Below are positions 29,488 through 40,000 of a stretch of 64,000 nucleotides of DNA, one piece after another. Where the stretch lies: positions 67,292-131,291 of the forward strand of contig JBBQHP010000009.1 of assembly GCA_038324085.1 (NCBI GenBank), in the 5' to 3' direction. Source of the DNA: Ga0077523 sp038324085 (GTDB taxonomy: Bacteria; Pseudomonadota; Gammaproteobacteria; Burkholderiales; Ga0077523). Position 1 is the first letter of the stretch. The number at the start of each line of letters is the position of its first letter. The notes beneath the pieces are model-generated. The model saw nothing but the letters and a program-made list of their open reading frames with translations. It was not told the DNA's origin and ran no database searches. Both the position numbers and the translations under genes were made by a program.

Positions 29488-29766
29488 TCACTTGCCGTAA
29501 TTCGCCTGCAGGTACTCCACGATCGCCCGGGCGTCGTCCTCGGACACCGGTGCGCCCATCACCTTGACCATCTTGGCGACCGTGCGCTCCCAGCCCTTGC
29601 GGTCGAGGATCGGCGAGTTCATCGGAATATAGTCGAGGCTGTGGCAGGCGACGCAGTTCGCTTCGACGAGCTTGCGCCCCGGCGCGTCCTTCAGTTCTAT
29701 GGCGTCTTCGCCCGCGTGCGCCAGGCCGGCCGCGGCAAGCAGCATTGCTAGTGTGATCGAGCGCAT
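29488..29766 (-). CDS. sorB: cytochrome c, SorB-like subunit of sulfite dehydrogenase
   Basis: A 92-residue class I cytochrome c. The signal peptide (MRSITLAMLLAAAGLAHA) is followed by one haem motif CVACH (Cys38, Cys41, His42) and a Met-containing helix (VAKMVKVMGAP) that can supply the axial ligand. The ATG at 29766 was chosen because GAAGGA lies 6 nt upstream; an ATG six bases earlier is the alternative. It starts 10 bp after sorA, as in the SorAB enzyme of Starkeya novella, where SorB accepts electrons from SorA in the periplasm. Confidence 0.85.
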   Translation of the reverse strand: MRSITLAMLLAAAGLAHAGEDAIELKDAPGRKLVEANCVACHSLDYIPMNSPILDRKGWERTVAKMVKVMGAPVSEDDARAIVEYLQANYGK

Positions 29767-29776
29767 GGTCATTCCT

Positions 29777-31012
29777 TCAGCGGCAGACAATGGAGGTGCG
29801 CTGCACCACGTTGTTGTGATACCCCGCGGGATTGAACACGAGATCGAAGGTCTGGGTCGCGCCGATGCGGTTGGTCGCCTTTGCCATGACCACGTGCTCG
29901 CCCGCCGTCGGAATGAGCGGAAAGGTCCACTGGCGCCACGAGTAGCGCCCCAGATCCGGGCCGAGTTCGGCCAGGGCCCAGAGCTTGCCGCCATCGTGCG
30001 AGACCTCGACCCGCGCGATGCCGTAGCCGCCGTCCCACGCGATGCCGCGCACGAACAACGGCGAGTCGGCCTTGTACAGCATGCCCTCGCGCAGGTTGGT
30101 GATCAACGAGTTCGCCACGATCTCGGTGATCGGGGTGCTGGTCTCGGACTCCTGGGACAGAAAGCGGTCGACCACGGGAAACCTGCCCTTCGGAATGCGG
30201 TAGGCGGGATTCATCCAGAAGCTCTGGAAGGGCTGCCCCAGGACCCGGATCGAGGTCACGTGCTTCATCCAGTAGGTCGCGGTCCAGCCGGGCACCACGA
30301 CCCGGGCCGGGAACCCGTTCCAGTGCGGCAGGGGCTCGTCGTTCATCTCCCAGGCGATCAGCGTGTTCTCGTCGAGCGCCTTCCACACCGGGATGCTCTT
30401 GGCGAAATCGGGCGTCTGCGGCATCACCGGACCATCCGCGCCTTCGAAGACGACTTCGAGCGCGCCGGCTGCGACACCTACGCGCGCGAGCACGTCCTTC
30501 AGCCGGACACCCTTCCATTTCGCGTTGCCCATTGCGCCGTTGCCCCACTCGACGCCAGGCACGTGCGGGTCGGACAGTCCCCGGCGATTGCCGGAACACA
30601 TGCACACGGCAGCGAGTTCGACCACGTCGAATTCGCGCTGCAATTGTTCGAGCGTGAACTCGACGGACTTCCCCGCCGCGTCACCGCCAACGGCCAGGCG
30701 CCATGTGGTGGCATCCACTTCGGGGATGTTGGCAAGGTGATAGCGCACGAAGAACGCATCGTTCGGCGTGAACGCTTCCGAGAAGTAGCGGGTCGGCGTT
30801 TCGAAATTGGGCGGCCGCCAGGCGCGCTTGATGAGCGGCAGCTTGCCAGGCAAGGTATCGTAGGTCGAGGATTCGAGAGTCCCGGCCGGCATGCCGGCCG
30901 GGCCGACGCCAGCGGCCGCCGTGACGATTCGCGAGGCCAGGGCCGCCCCGCTGCCCGCCGCTGCGCTCCAGAGGAAGCGTCTTCGGTCGAACGCTTTGCG
31001 GTCGAAAGTCAT
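29777..31012 (-). CDS. sorA: sulfite dehydrogenase molybdopterin subunit SorA
   Basis: A 411-residue sulfite oxidase-family protein. A Tat signal (RRRFLWSAAAGSGAA, residues 10-24) exports it folded. The Moco domain has VCMCSGNRRG, where Cys139 is the expected molybdenum ligand, plus the C-terminal dimerisation domain (GGYGIARVEVSHDGGKLW). It oxidises sulfite to sulfate and passes electrons to the adjacent cytochrome c. The start at 31012 places the twin-arginine motif near the N-terminus. SoxC is the nearest alternative, but no sox genes are present. Confidence 0.88.
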   Translation of the reverse strand: MTFDRKAFDRRRFLWSAAAGSGAALASRIVTAAAGVGPAGMPAGTLESSTYDTLPGKLPLIKRAWRPPNFETPTRYFSEAFTPNDAFFVRYHLANIPEVDATTWRLAVGGDAAGKSVEFTLEQLQREFDVVELAAVCMCSGNRRGLSDPHVPGVEWGNGAMGNAKWKGVRLKDVLARVGVAAGALEVVFEGADGPVMPQTPDFAKSIPVWKALDENTLIAWEMNDEPLPHWNGFPARVVVPGWTATYWMKHVTSIRVLGQPFQSFWMNPAYRIPKGRFPVVDRFLSQESETSTPITEIVANSLITNLREGMLYKADSPLFVRGIAWDGGYGIARVEVSHDGGKLWALAELGPDLGRYSWRQWTFPLIPTAGEHVVMAKATNRIGATQTFDLVFNPAGYHNNVVQRTSIVCR

Positions 31013-31035
31013 GGTGGCCACTCCGAGATTGGGTA

Positions 31036-32730
31036 TCAGAACAATACGCCGGACTTGCCCCTCGGGTCGCTTTCCGCGCTTGCCTCGTGGCTCTGGGCGT
31101 CGATGAACACGGCCTGCATGTTGCCCCAGCGCCGCTTGCCCTCCTGCAGCACGTGACCCATAGCCTTGAGCGCGTCGATCCACCCGGTCGAGAACTGCCC
31201 CGGTTCGTATTCGATGCGGTCGGGCAGGTACTGATGATGATAGCGCGGTGCGCCCACGACTCTCGCGAGATCGACCGGCCCCGGTTCCAGGTAGCTGAGG
31301 ATGCCCAGCAGCACCATGCTGATGATGCGCGAGCCGCCGGGCGTTCCGAGCACCAGGACGCCGCGCGAATCCTCCACGAACGCCGGCGACATCGACGATA
31401 GCGGCCGCTTGCCCGGCGCGATCAGATTGGCGCGACTGCCTACGAGCCCATACAGATTGATGGCATCAACGGAGAGGGCGAAATCGTTCATCGTGTTGTT
31501 CAGCAATACGCCGCTCCCGCCGGCGACCATCGCGGCGCCGAACGGCCCGTTCACGCTCAACGTGGCCGCGACCCGGTTGCCCTCGGCATCGACGATCGAG
31601 AAATGCGTGGTGTTGTCGCCTTCCCTGCCCTGAGGCGACTGGCCGAGGCTCGCGCTCGGTGTGGCGTGCGCCAGGTCGATGCTGGCCGCGCGCTCATCGG
31701 CGTATTCGCGACTCAACAGGCGCGCTTGCGGCACCGTGACGAAATCGGCGTCGCCCATGTAGCGCGCGCGATCGTGGAAACCGCGCCGCAACGCTTCCAC
31801 GATCAGGTGCGACCGCTCCACGTCAGTGCTGTTTGCCAGATCGTAGCGCTCGAGGATCTGAAGCGCCTGGGCCAGCACCAGGCCGCCGCTGGAGGGTAGC
31901 GATATGGTGGTGATGGTGGCGTCGCGGTAGCGGAACCTGAGCGGGTCGCGTTCGATCAGGCGATAGCGCGCCAGATCCTCGAGAGTCCAGATGCCACCGC
32001 CGGCCCGCACTGCCCGCACCATTTCTTCCGCCACCGGGCCCCGATAGAAACCTTCGCCACCGTGCTGCGCGATGGCACGCAGGGTCGCCGCGAGTTCGGG
32101 TTGGCGCAGGATGAACCCCCGCTGCGGCGCCTTGCCGCCATCGAGGAAGATGCGCGCAGCCGCGGGATCCGCGCGCAGCACGGCTTCGCGCCAGCCGGCC
32201 GCCGTGGCATAGCGCCCGTCGACCGGGAAGCCCTCTTCGGCCAGCGCGATCGCGGGTTCGAGCAGTTCCGCGAGCGGCAACCGTCCGTAGCGATGCGCGA
32301 TGTGGACCAGTCCGGCCGGCGTGCCGGGAATTCCGGCCGCCTTGCCGCCATCGAGTGATGCGCGCGAATCGGGCACGCCCTTGACGTCGAGGTACATGTC
32401 GCGCGCAGCCGCGAGCGGCGCACTCTCGCGCGCATCCACCACGACTTCGAAACGGTCGGCGGCACGGCGCAACAGGAAGAAACCGCCGCCCCCCAGACCC
32501 GAGGCGAACGGTTCCACCACGGCGAGCGTCGCGGCCACCGTCACTGCGGCGTCGAAGGCACTGCCACCCTTGGCGAGGATCGCCTCGCCCGCGGCACTTG
32601 CCAGCGGATGCGCGGAAGCGACCGCATGGCGCTCCGCCCGGGCGGCATCGATGGGCAGCCCGGCGACGAACAGGACCAGAAGGAAAACGAAGCTTGCGCG
32701 AAATGGCGAACGAAGACGAAGCACGATCAT
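31036..32730 (-). CDS. ggt: gamma-glutamyltransferase
   Basis: A 564-residue Ntn hydrolase with a signal peptide (residues 1-32, ending AARA). The autoprocessing and catalytic motif DNTTHFSIVD places the nucleophile at Thr374, with downstream substrate-site segments GVLLNNTMNDF and PLSSMSPAFV. The mature enzyme is a periplasmic heterodimer that cleaves glutathione and transfers or hydrolyses gamma-glutamyl groups. It sits 23 bp upstream of sorA on the same strand, which suggests co-transcription with a sulfite-oxidising enzyme. Confidence 0.93.
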   Translation of the reverse strand: MIVLRLRSPFRASFVFLLVLFVAGLPIDAARAERHAVASAHPLASAAGEAILAKGGSAFDAAVTVAATLAVVEPFASGLGGGGFFLLRRAADRFEVVVDARESAPLAAARDMYLDVKGVPDSRASLDGGKAAGIPGTPAGLVHIAHRYGRLPLAELLEPAIALAEEGFPVDGRYATAAGWREAVLRADPAAARIFLDGGKAPQRGFILRQPELAATLRAIAQHGGEGFYRGPVAEEMVRAVRAGGGIWTLEDLARYRLIERDPLRFRYRDATITTISLPSSGGLVLAQALQILERYDLANSTDVERSHLIVEALRRGFHDRARYMGDADFVTVPQARLLSREYADERAASIDLAHATPSASLGQSPQGREGDNTTHFSIVDAEGNRVAATLSVNGPFGAAMVAGGSGVLLNNTMNDFALSVDAINLYGLVGSRANLIAPGKRPLSSMSPAFVEDSRGVLVLGTPGGSRIISMVLLGILSYLEPGPVDLARVVGAPRYHHQYLPDRIEYEPGQFSTGWIDALKAMGHVLQEGKRRWGNMQAVFIDAQSHEASAESDPRGKSGVLF

Positions 32731-32798
32731 CCTTGGCAGAGTGGCACGGACGCAAGGATAGCCGAAGGCATTTGGGCCCGTTCACCCAATTCGCGCAC

Positions 32799-35700
32799 CT
32801 AGGCCGCGGCGGGCTTGCGCACCCGGAACCAGGCCGCGTACAAGGCGGGCAGGAACAACAACGTGAGCACGGTCGCCACCAGCAGACCACCCATGATGGC
32901 GACGGCCATCGGACCCCAGAAACCGGAGCGCGACAATGGAATCATCGCGAGGATCGCAGCGGCCGCGGTGAGCAGGATCGGGCGCATGCGTCGCACCGTC
33001 GCGTCGATCACGGCGTTCCAGGCCGGGTGCCCGGCGGCGATGTCCTGCTCGATCTGATCCACCAGGATGATCGAGTTGCGCATGATCATCCCCAGCAGGG
33101 CGATGAATCCGAGCATGGCCACGAAACCGAACGGCACATTTCCCACCAGCAGGAACAGCGCAACCCCGATGACGGAAAGCGGTGCGGTGAGCAACACCAG
33201 GACGGTCTTCTGCACGCTCTGCAGATGGATCATGAGCAGGGTCACGATCGTGGCGATCATGATCGGCACCACCGCGACGACCGACCCCTGGCCGCGCGCG
33301 CTTTCCTCGATCGCCCCGCCCATGGTGATGCTGTAGCCGAGTGCCAGCCTGGCCCGGATCGGGGCCAGCCGCCGGTCGATCTCGGTCGATACTTCGGGCG
33401 CCTGGACCCGGCCCTTGACGTCGCCCTGGACCGTGATCGTCGGTACCCGATTGCGGCGCCAGATCACCCCGTCCTCCTGCGCATAGCGCACGGTCGCGAC
33501 CTGTGAGAGCGGGATCGAGCGCCCGTTCTGCGTCGGGATGTTGATGCCGCCTATGTCCATGGGATTCCTTCTTTCGGAGCCCTCCGCGCGCGCCAGGACT
33601 TCGATCAGCTTGTCGCGCTCCCGAAACTCGGTGATCGAGTAGCCGGTCAGCACAGCGTTCAGCATGTTCGACAACCCGGACGACGACACACCCACCAGCC
33701 GCGCCTTGTTCTGATCGATGTCGAGCTTCACCACCTTGCTCTTCTCGTTCCAGTCGAGGTGCACGAGGCGCATGCTCGCGTTGTCCCGCATGACCGTCGC
33801 CACCTCGCCGGCGATGCGCCGTATCTGCTCGGTGTCCGGGCCGCTCACGCGAAACGCCACGGGGTAGGCCACGGGCGGCCCGTTCTGCAGCACCGACACG
33901 CGGCCCCGCACCAGGGTGAATTCCTGCTCCAGCACGCGCTCGAGTCGTTCCTGCAGCGCATTGCGCAGCTTCTCGCTTCGGGCCGTGACCACGAACTCGG
34001 CGAGATTCTGATTCAGCAACTGTTGGTCGAGCGGCAGATAGAAGCGCGGGCTGCCGCTGCCCACGTAGGTGACGTAGTTTTCGACGTCGGGGTCGCGGGC
34101 GAGCAGCGCCTCGAATCGCCGCGCCTGGTCGTTGGTCGCAGTGATCGAGGAACCGTTGGGCAGCCACAGATCGACCACCAGCTCGGGCCGATTCGCGGAG
34201 GGGAAGAACTGTTGCTGAACGAGACCGAACCCGAGCACCGCGAGCACCCAGAGCGCGAGCGTGAGTACGATCACGGTCTTGCGGTAGGTTACGCACCAGG
34301 TCACCAATGCCCGGAAACGCCGGTAGAGCGGACGGTCGTAGACGTCGGTCTCGTGGACCCCGTGCGTCGGCACGGCCCGGGGCGGCCGCCGCAGCGCGAT
34401 CCGCCACATCCGGGCGAGAAAGCCCTCGCGCTCACCGTTCTTCGCGAAATCGGGGAGCAGGTGAAAGCCGAGATAGGGGGTGAACACCACGGCGACCACC
34501 CACGACACCAGCAACGCGATCGTGACCACCGCGAAGATCGAGAACGTGTATTCCCCGGCCGCCGACTTGGCAAGGCCCACCGGAAGGAACCCTGCGGCGG
34601 TCACCAGGGTGCCGGTCAGCATCGACGGCGCCGTGGACGAGTAGGCGAAGCTGCCGGCCTTGAAGCGGTCCCAGCCCTGTTCCATCTTGATGGCCATCAT
34701 CTCGGTCGAAATGATGGCATCGTCCACCAGCAGCCCGAGGCCGATGATCAGCGCGCCGAGGGAGATGCGCTGCAGGTCGATGCCGAAGATCAGCATGAAC
34801 AGGAACGTGGTCGCGAGCACCAGCGGGATCGACAACGCCACCACGACGCCCGTGCGCAGGCCCAGGCTGATGAAACTCACGGCGAGCACGATGATCACCG
34901 CTTCGGCCAGCGTGCGCATGAACTCGCTGATCGAGCGCGCCACCACCTTCGGCTGGTCGGCGACCGAATGCACTTCGATGCCCACCGGCAGCGCCGCAGT
35001 CTGTTCCTTCATCGTCTTCTCGAGACGGCGGCCGAGACCGATGATGTCCCCGCCCTTGCGCATCGATACCGCAAGCCCCATCGCCGGCTCGCCCGAATAG
35101 CGGAACAGCACGTCGGGCGGATCCACGTAGCCCCGATAGACGCGAGCGATGTCGCCGAGACGGAACAGCCGGCCATTGGCCTGGATCCCGATCTCGCGAA
35201 TGCTCTCGACCGACTTGAAGTCGCCCGAGACGCGCACGAAGATCTTGTCCGCACTCGTCTCGAAGTTCCCGGCCGGCACCAGTTCGTTCTGTGCGCGCAG
35301 CACCGAGAACAGCGAGATCGGATCGATGCCCAGGGTCGCGAGTTTCTTGTGCGACATCTCGATCCAGATCTTCTCGGCCTGCTCGCCGAGGACGTCCACC
35401 TTGCCCACGTCCGGCACCAGCAGCAGTTGGCGACGCACGTTCTCCACGTGGTCGCGCAGCTCGGCAAACGAATAGCCATCCGAGGTGAAGGCGTAGATCG
35501 TTCCGAAGGTGTCGCCGAACTCGTCGTTGAAGAACGGCCCGCGCACGCCATCCGGCAGCGTGGTCCGGGTGTCGGACAGCTTCTTGCGCACCTGATACCA
35601 GGCATTGGGGACCTGCTTGGGCGGCGTGTAGTCCTTCAGCGTGATCAGGATCAGCGATTCGCCCGGCTTCGAATAGCTGCGGGTGAAATCGAACCAGGGC

Positions 35701-35936
35701 GTCTCCTGCAGTTTCTTCTCGAGCCTCTCGGTAACTTCGAGCTCCACTTCCTTCGCGGTCGCCCCCGGCCAGAGAGTACGCACGACCATCACCTTGAAGG
35801 TGAAGTCCGGATCCTCGTTCTGTCCCAGGTTCAGGTACGCGAACACGCCGCTCACCGACAACGCGACGATGAAATAGAGCACCAGAGGCTGATGGCTCAG
35901 GGCCCACTCGGACAGATTGAATCGCGTCGAGATCAT
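32799..35936 (-). CDS. RND efflux transporter permease (pump 1)
   Basis: A 1045-residue inner-membrane RND permease. It opens MISTRFNLSEWALSHQPLVLYF, typical of the subgroup with the LGQNEDPDFTFKVMVV motif, and has two large periplasmic loops and the TM4 motif region (LGLLVDDAIISTEMM). Transported compounds are unknown. Its start overlaps the adaptor stop (35933-35936, ATGA). It is last in the operon tetR-adaptor-RND-adaptor-RND. Confidence 0.93.
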   Translation of the reverse strand: MISTRFNLSEWALSHQPLVLYFIVALSVSGVFAYLNLGQNEDPDFTFKVMVVRTLWPGATAKEVELEVTERLEKKLQETPWFDFTRSYSKPGESLILITLKDYTPPKQVPNAWYQVRKKLSDTRTTLPDGVRGPFFNDEFGDTFGTIYAFTSDGYSFAELRDHVENVRRQLLLVPDVGKVDVLGEQAEKIWIEMSHKKLATLGIDPISLFSVLRAQNELVPAGNFETSADKIFVRVSGDFKSVESIREIGIQANGRLFRLGDIARVYRGYVDPPDVLFRYSGEPAMGLAVSMRKGGDIIGLGRRLEKTMKEQTAALPVGIEVHSVADQPKVVARSISEFMRTLAEAVIIVLAVSFISLGLRTGVVVALSIPLVLATTFLFMLIFGIDLQRISLGALIIGLGLLVDDAIISTEMMAIKMEQGWDRFKAGSFAYSSTAPSMLTGTLVTAAGFLPVGLAKSAAGEYTFSIFAVVTIALLVSWVVAVVFTPYLGFHLLPDFAKNGEREGFLARMWRIALRRPPRAVPTHGVHETDVYDRPLYRRFRALVTWCVTYRKTVIVLTLALWVLAVLGFGLVQQQFFPSANRPELVVDLWLPNGSSITATNDQARRFEALLARDPDVENYVTYVGSGSPRFYLPLDQQLLNQNLAEFVVTARSEKLRNALQERLERVLEQEFTLVRGRVSVLQNGPPVAYPVAFRVSGPDTEQIRRIAGEVATVMRDNASMRLVHLDWNEKSKVVKLDIDQNKARLVGVSSSGLSNMLNAVLTGYSITEFRERDKLIEVLARAEGSERRNPMDIGGINIPTQNGRSIPLSQVATVRYAQEDGVIWRRNRVPTITVQGDVKGRVQAPEVSTEIDRRLAPIRARLALGYSITMGGAIEESARGQGSVVAVVPIMIATIVTLLMIHLQSVQKTVLVLLTAPLSVIGVALFLLVGNVPFGFVAMLGFIALLGMIMRNSIILVDQIEQDIAAGHPAWNAVIDATVRRMRPILLTAAAAILAMIPLSRSGFWGPMAVAIMGGLLVATVLTLLFLPALYAAWFRVRKPAAA

Positions 35937-37030
35937 CGCGGGTGATCGTGGAGAATGCGCACCTTCTCGTTCGCGAACAGTTTGTGCACTCCCGCGCGGA
36001 CCACCACTTCACCTCCGGCGAGACCCTCGCTGAGGCTCACGAAGTCGTCACCGTAACGCGCCACCTTGACCGGCCGCAGGCTGACCTGGTTCGTCTTCGG
36101 ATCCACGATCCAGACGGCGGCGTCGCCGCCCTTCTGGAACAGGGCCGTTGCCGGCAGTCGCACCACGGGTCCGTGTCCGTTGGTTCTGAAGAACACGGTC
36201 GCGGTCATGCCCAGCTCCACCTCGGCGTCTGGGTTCAGGATCGTGACCTTGGTCGTGTAGGTCCGGGTCACCGGATCCGCGCTGGGAGCGATCTCCCGGA
36301 TCCGCCCGTCGAGGACCTTGTCGGGCCGGGCCCAGAACCCGATACGCACCTGATCCGCCTTGCGCAACTCGCCGAGCCGATTCTCGGGCACGTTGATCGC
36401 CACTTCCCGCTCGCCCCGGCGCGCGAGCTGCATCACCATCTGGCCCGCGGCTACGACCTGTCCCACTTCGGCGCCGACGGCCGTGACGACACCGTCGTGA
36501 TCGGCGCGCAGCTGGGTGTAGGCCGACTGATTCTGATCGGTCCCGAGCTGGGCCTTCGCTCGAGCGAGCTGGGCTTCGGCAACCCGGGTCGAAGCGGTGC
36601 GACGATCGAGCTCGGCGGGGCTGATGAAGCCCTGCCGGGCCAGTTCGCGATAGCGCTCGAGATCCGCGCGATCCTGTTCGAAGGTTGCGCGCGCGGCGGA
36701 GACCTGCTGGCGCGCGGCCTCGATGCCGAGCTGCTGGTCGGATGGATCGAGCCGCGCCAGCACCTGCCCGGCCTTGACCGTGTCGCCGACTTCCGCGAGC
36801 CGCGCCGTGATCTTGCCGGGGACGCGAAATCCCAGCGCGGTGGCGAAGCGCGCCCGCACGTCCCCGGTGTAGCTCGCGCCGAGCTCTCCCGTGCCCGAGC
36901 GCGCCTCGACGACATTGACCGGCCGTGGTTCGGCCGGCGGATTCGATTCCTTGCTGCAGGCTGCCAGCGCCAGGACGGCCGCGGCTGCCAGTGCGACCAT
37001 GGTGGCTGAGGAGCAGGGGGAACTGGTCAT
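35933..37030 (-). CDS. RND periplasmic adaptor lipoprotein (pump 1)
   Basis: A 365-residue membrane-fusion protein. The lipoprotein signal ends LALAAC (Cys25), followed by the lipoyl/barrel-sandwich half motif (GFRVPGKITARLAEVGDTVKAGQVLARLD), an alpha hairpin rich in Ala/Gln/Arg, and beta-barrel segments (LGMTATVFF). It bridges the RND pump and an outer-membrane channel. It overlaps the downstream permease by 4 bp and starts 24 bp after the first permease gene. Confidence 0.92.
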   Translation of the reverse strand: MTSSPCSSATMVALAAAAVLALAACSKESNPPAEPRPVNVVEARSGTGELGASYTGDVRARFATALGFRVPGKITARLAEVGDTVKAGQVLARLDPSDQQLGIEAARQQVSAARATFEQDRADLERYRELARQGFISPAELDRRTASTRVAEAQLARAKAQLGTDQNQSAYTQLRADHDGVVTAVGAEVGQVVAAGQMVMQLARRGEREVAINVPENRLGELRKADQVRIGFWARPDKVLDGRIREIAPSADPVTRTYTTKVTILNPDAEVELGMTATVFFRTNGHGPVVRLPATALFQKGGDAAVWIVDPKTNQVSLRPVKVARYGDDFVSLSEGLAGGEVVVRAGVHKLFANEKVRILHDHPR

Positions 37031-37054
37031 GGTCGGCTCGTCGAAAGAATTGAT

Positions 37055-40000
37055 TCAGCGCAACTCGGGCTGCGCGTCGAGGGCCGGTCGCGCTCGTCGG
37101 CCCAGCATCCGCCCCATCCAGAGTCCGAGATCATCGAGATAGGTGAAGACTACCGGAACAATCAGCAGCGTGAGCAAGGTCGAGGCGATCACGCCGCCGA
37201 TGACTGCGTGCGCCATCGGCGCCCGCTGTTCCGCGCCCTCGCCGAGCCCGAGGGCGAGCGGCAGCATGCCGAAGACCATCGCGGCAGTGGTCATCAGGAT
37301 GGGCCGCAGCCTGATGCGGGCAGCGGACAGGATCGCGGCGCTCCGGTCGAGGCCGCGCGCGCGCTCGTGGTTGACGAAATCCACCAGCAGGATCGCGTTC
37401 TTCGTCACGAGTCCCATCAGCATGATGAATCCGATGATCGAGAAGATGTTGAGCGTGCTCCGCCACAACATCAACGCCAGCAGAACACCCACGAGTGCCA
37501 GCGGCAGCGAGACCATGATCGCAAAGGGCTGGAGGAAGCTGCGGAACTGCGAAGCCAGGATGAGATAGATGAAGACCACCGCCAGCAACAGCGCGGAGAT
37601 GGCGTAACCGGTCGTCTCCTGGATGTCCTTCGTCGAACCGCCCATCACGAAGCGATACCCCGGCGGGACCGCGATCGCCGCGAGCTTCTCCTTCAACTCG
37701 CGTCCGACGTCGCCCGCGGGTCTCCCGAAGACGTTCGCGCTCACCAGCACCTCACGCGCGAGATCGCGCCGGTTGATCTGCGACGCGCCGAGCGTGGGAA
37801 CGAAATCGGCGACCTGGCGCAGCGCGACGAGCTTCGGCGTGCCATCGGCGCCGAGCCGTTCGCTCGCCACGGTCAGGCGATCGAGATCGGCCGCGGTGCG
37901 GCGCTCGTCCAGCGGCAGTCGTACGCGCACGTCGTAGTTCTCGTCGTCGGGTCCCTTCCAGGTGCTGACCGCCTCCCCGGCGAGCAGCGGCCGGAGGGCC
38001 TTGCCGACCTGCGCGACACCCACGCCGAGATCGCTCGCGACATCGCGATTGAGACGCACCTCGATGGTCGGCTTGGCGGCCTTGAGCGACGTGTCGATGT
38101 CCACCGGTCCGCTCATGCCACGCAACCGCGCCATGACTTCGCGCGACAGTCGCTCCAGCTCCCCGATGTCCGGACCCTGGATGCTCACCTGCAGCGGCTT
38201 GCCGCTGGACACCGAGGCAAACGGCCCGACATAGGTCACCTCGATGCCCGCGATGCGAGCGAGGCGCTCGCGCAGCGGATTCGACAGCTCCTTCTGCGAG
38301 CGCCGGCGTTCGCGCCGATCCTTCAGCCGCACGAACACCGTCGAATAGTTCTTGCCCTGGACCACGCCGGTGTTGAGCGTCGCGTAGGTGTAGCCAACCT
38401 CGTCGAATTCGCGCAGGGCAGCCTCCGCCTGCTGCACCTTGGCCTGGGTGAAGGAGAGCGACGAACCGGGCGCGGTATTCATGTACACCAGGATCTCGTT
38501 CAGATCGGCTTCGGGTACGAATTCGGAACCGATGAAGGGCACCAGACCGAAGCTGCCGAAGAAACTGGCGGCGGCCAGTGCGAGCACGCTCTTGCGGTGG
38601 CGCAGCGACCATCCCACCAGCCGCTGGTAGAAGGCGCTCACACGCTCGAACTGGCGCTCCGTGAATCGCAGGAAGCGCGCGATCGGACCGTTGCCGCGCG
38701 GGCCGTCGGCGTCCGGGTCCTCCCACACGCTGGAGAGCATCGGATCGAGCGTGAAACTCACCAGCATCGACAGCATCACGGCCGCCGTGACGGTCATGCC
38801 GAACGAATAGAAGAAGCGGCCGATGATGCCGCCCATGAAGGCGACCGGCACGAACACCGCGCAGATCGTGAAGGTGGTCGCCATGACCGCGAGCCCGATC
38901 TCCTGCGTTCCGTCGAGCGCCGCCTGGCGGTGGTCCTTGCCCATCCTGAGATGGCGCACGATGTTCTCGCGCACCACGATCGCATCGTCGATCAGCAGGC
39001 CCACGCACAGCGACATGGCCATCAAGGTCATCACGTTCAGCGTGTAGCCCAGCACCAGCATCGCCGTGAAGGTCCCGATCAGCGCGATCGGCAGCGTGAG
39101 CCCCGTGATCACGGTGCTGCGCCACGAGCGCAGGAACACCCAGACGATCAGGATGGTGAGGGCCGCCCCCTCGAGGATGGAACTGCGCACGTTGGCGACC
39201 GAGGTGCGGATGCCGATCGAGGTGTCGCGTACCACGGACAGCTTGACGTCGGCGGGCAGCGCGCCATGCAGCTCGGTCACCACGCGGCGCACGTTGTCCA
39301 CGACCTCGATCGTGTTCGAATCCTGGGACTTCACGACGTCGATCGCCAGTGCCCGCATCCCGTCCACCAGCGCGGCGTTGTCCTCCTCCTCCTGCCCGTC
39401 GACCACGTTGGCGACCTGCCAGAGATAGACCGGAGAACCGTTGCGACGCGCGACGATGATGTCGCGGAACTGTTGCACGGTGACGATGCGCCCCTGCACC
39501 TTCACCAGCCGCTCCGATTCGCTGGCCGTGAGCGCGCCCGCCGGCAGTTCCTGGTTCTCGCTGCGGATCGCCTGGATCACCTGGTCGACGCCCACGCCCA
39601 GCGCTTCCAGTTCGCCCGGCTTCAACCGGATCTGGACCTCGCGCCTGACCCCGCCCACGAGCGTGACCTTGCCCACGCCGCGGGCGCTCTCGATGCGCTT
39701 CATCACGACCTGCTCGGACAACGTGGTGAGCTCGCGCAGGCTGCGCGTGGGCGAGCTGACGGCGATGGCCATCACCGGCTGGTCGTCGGGATTGAAGCGC
39801 GAGACCACCGGATCGTCGATCTCCTTGCGGAAGGTCGCCTTGACCGCAGCAACCTTCTCGCGGACGTTCTGCGCGGCCACCGGCGGATCGGTCAGGAGGT
39901 CGAACTCGGCAATCACCACCGACTGGCCCTCGTAGGAACGCGAGGTCAGCGTCTTGAGCCCCGAGATCGCATTCACCGCTTCCTCGATCGGGCGCGTGAT

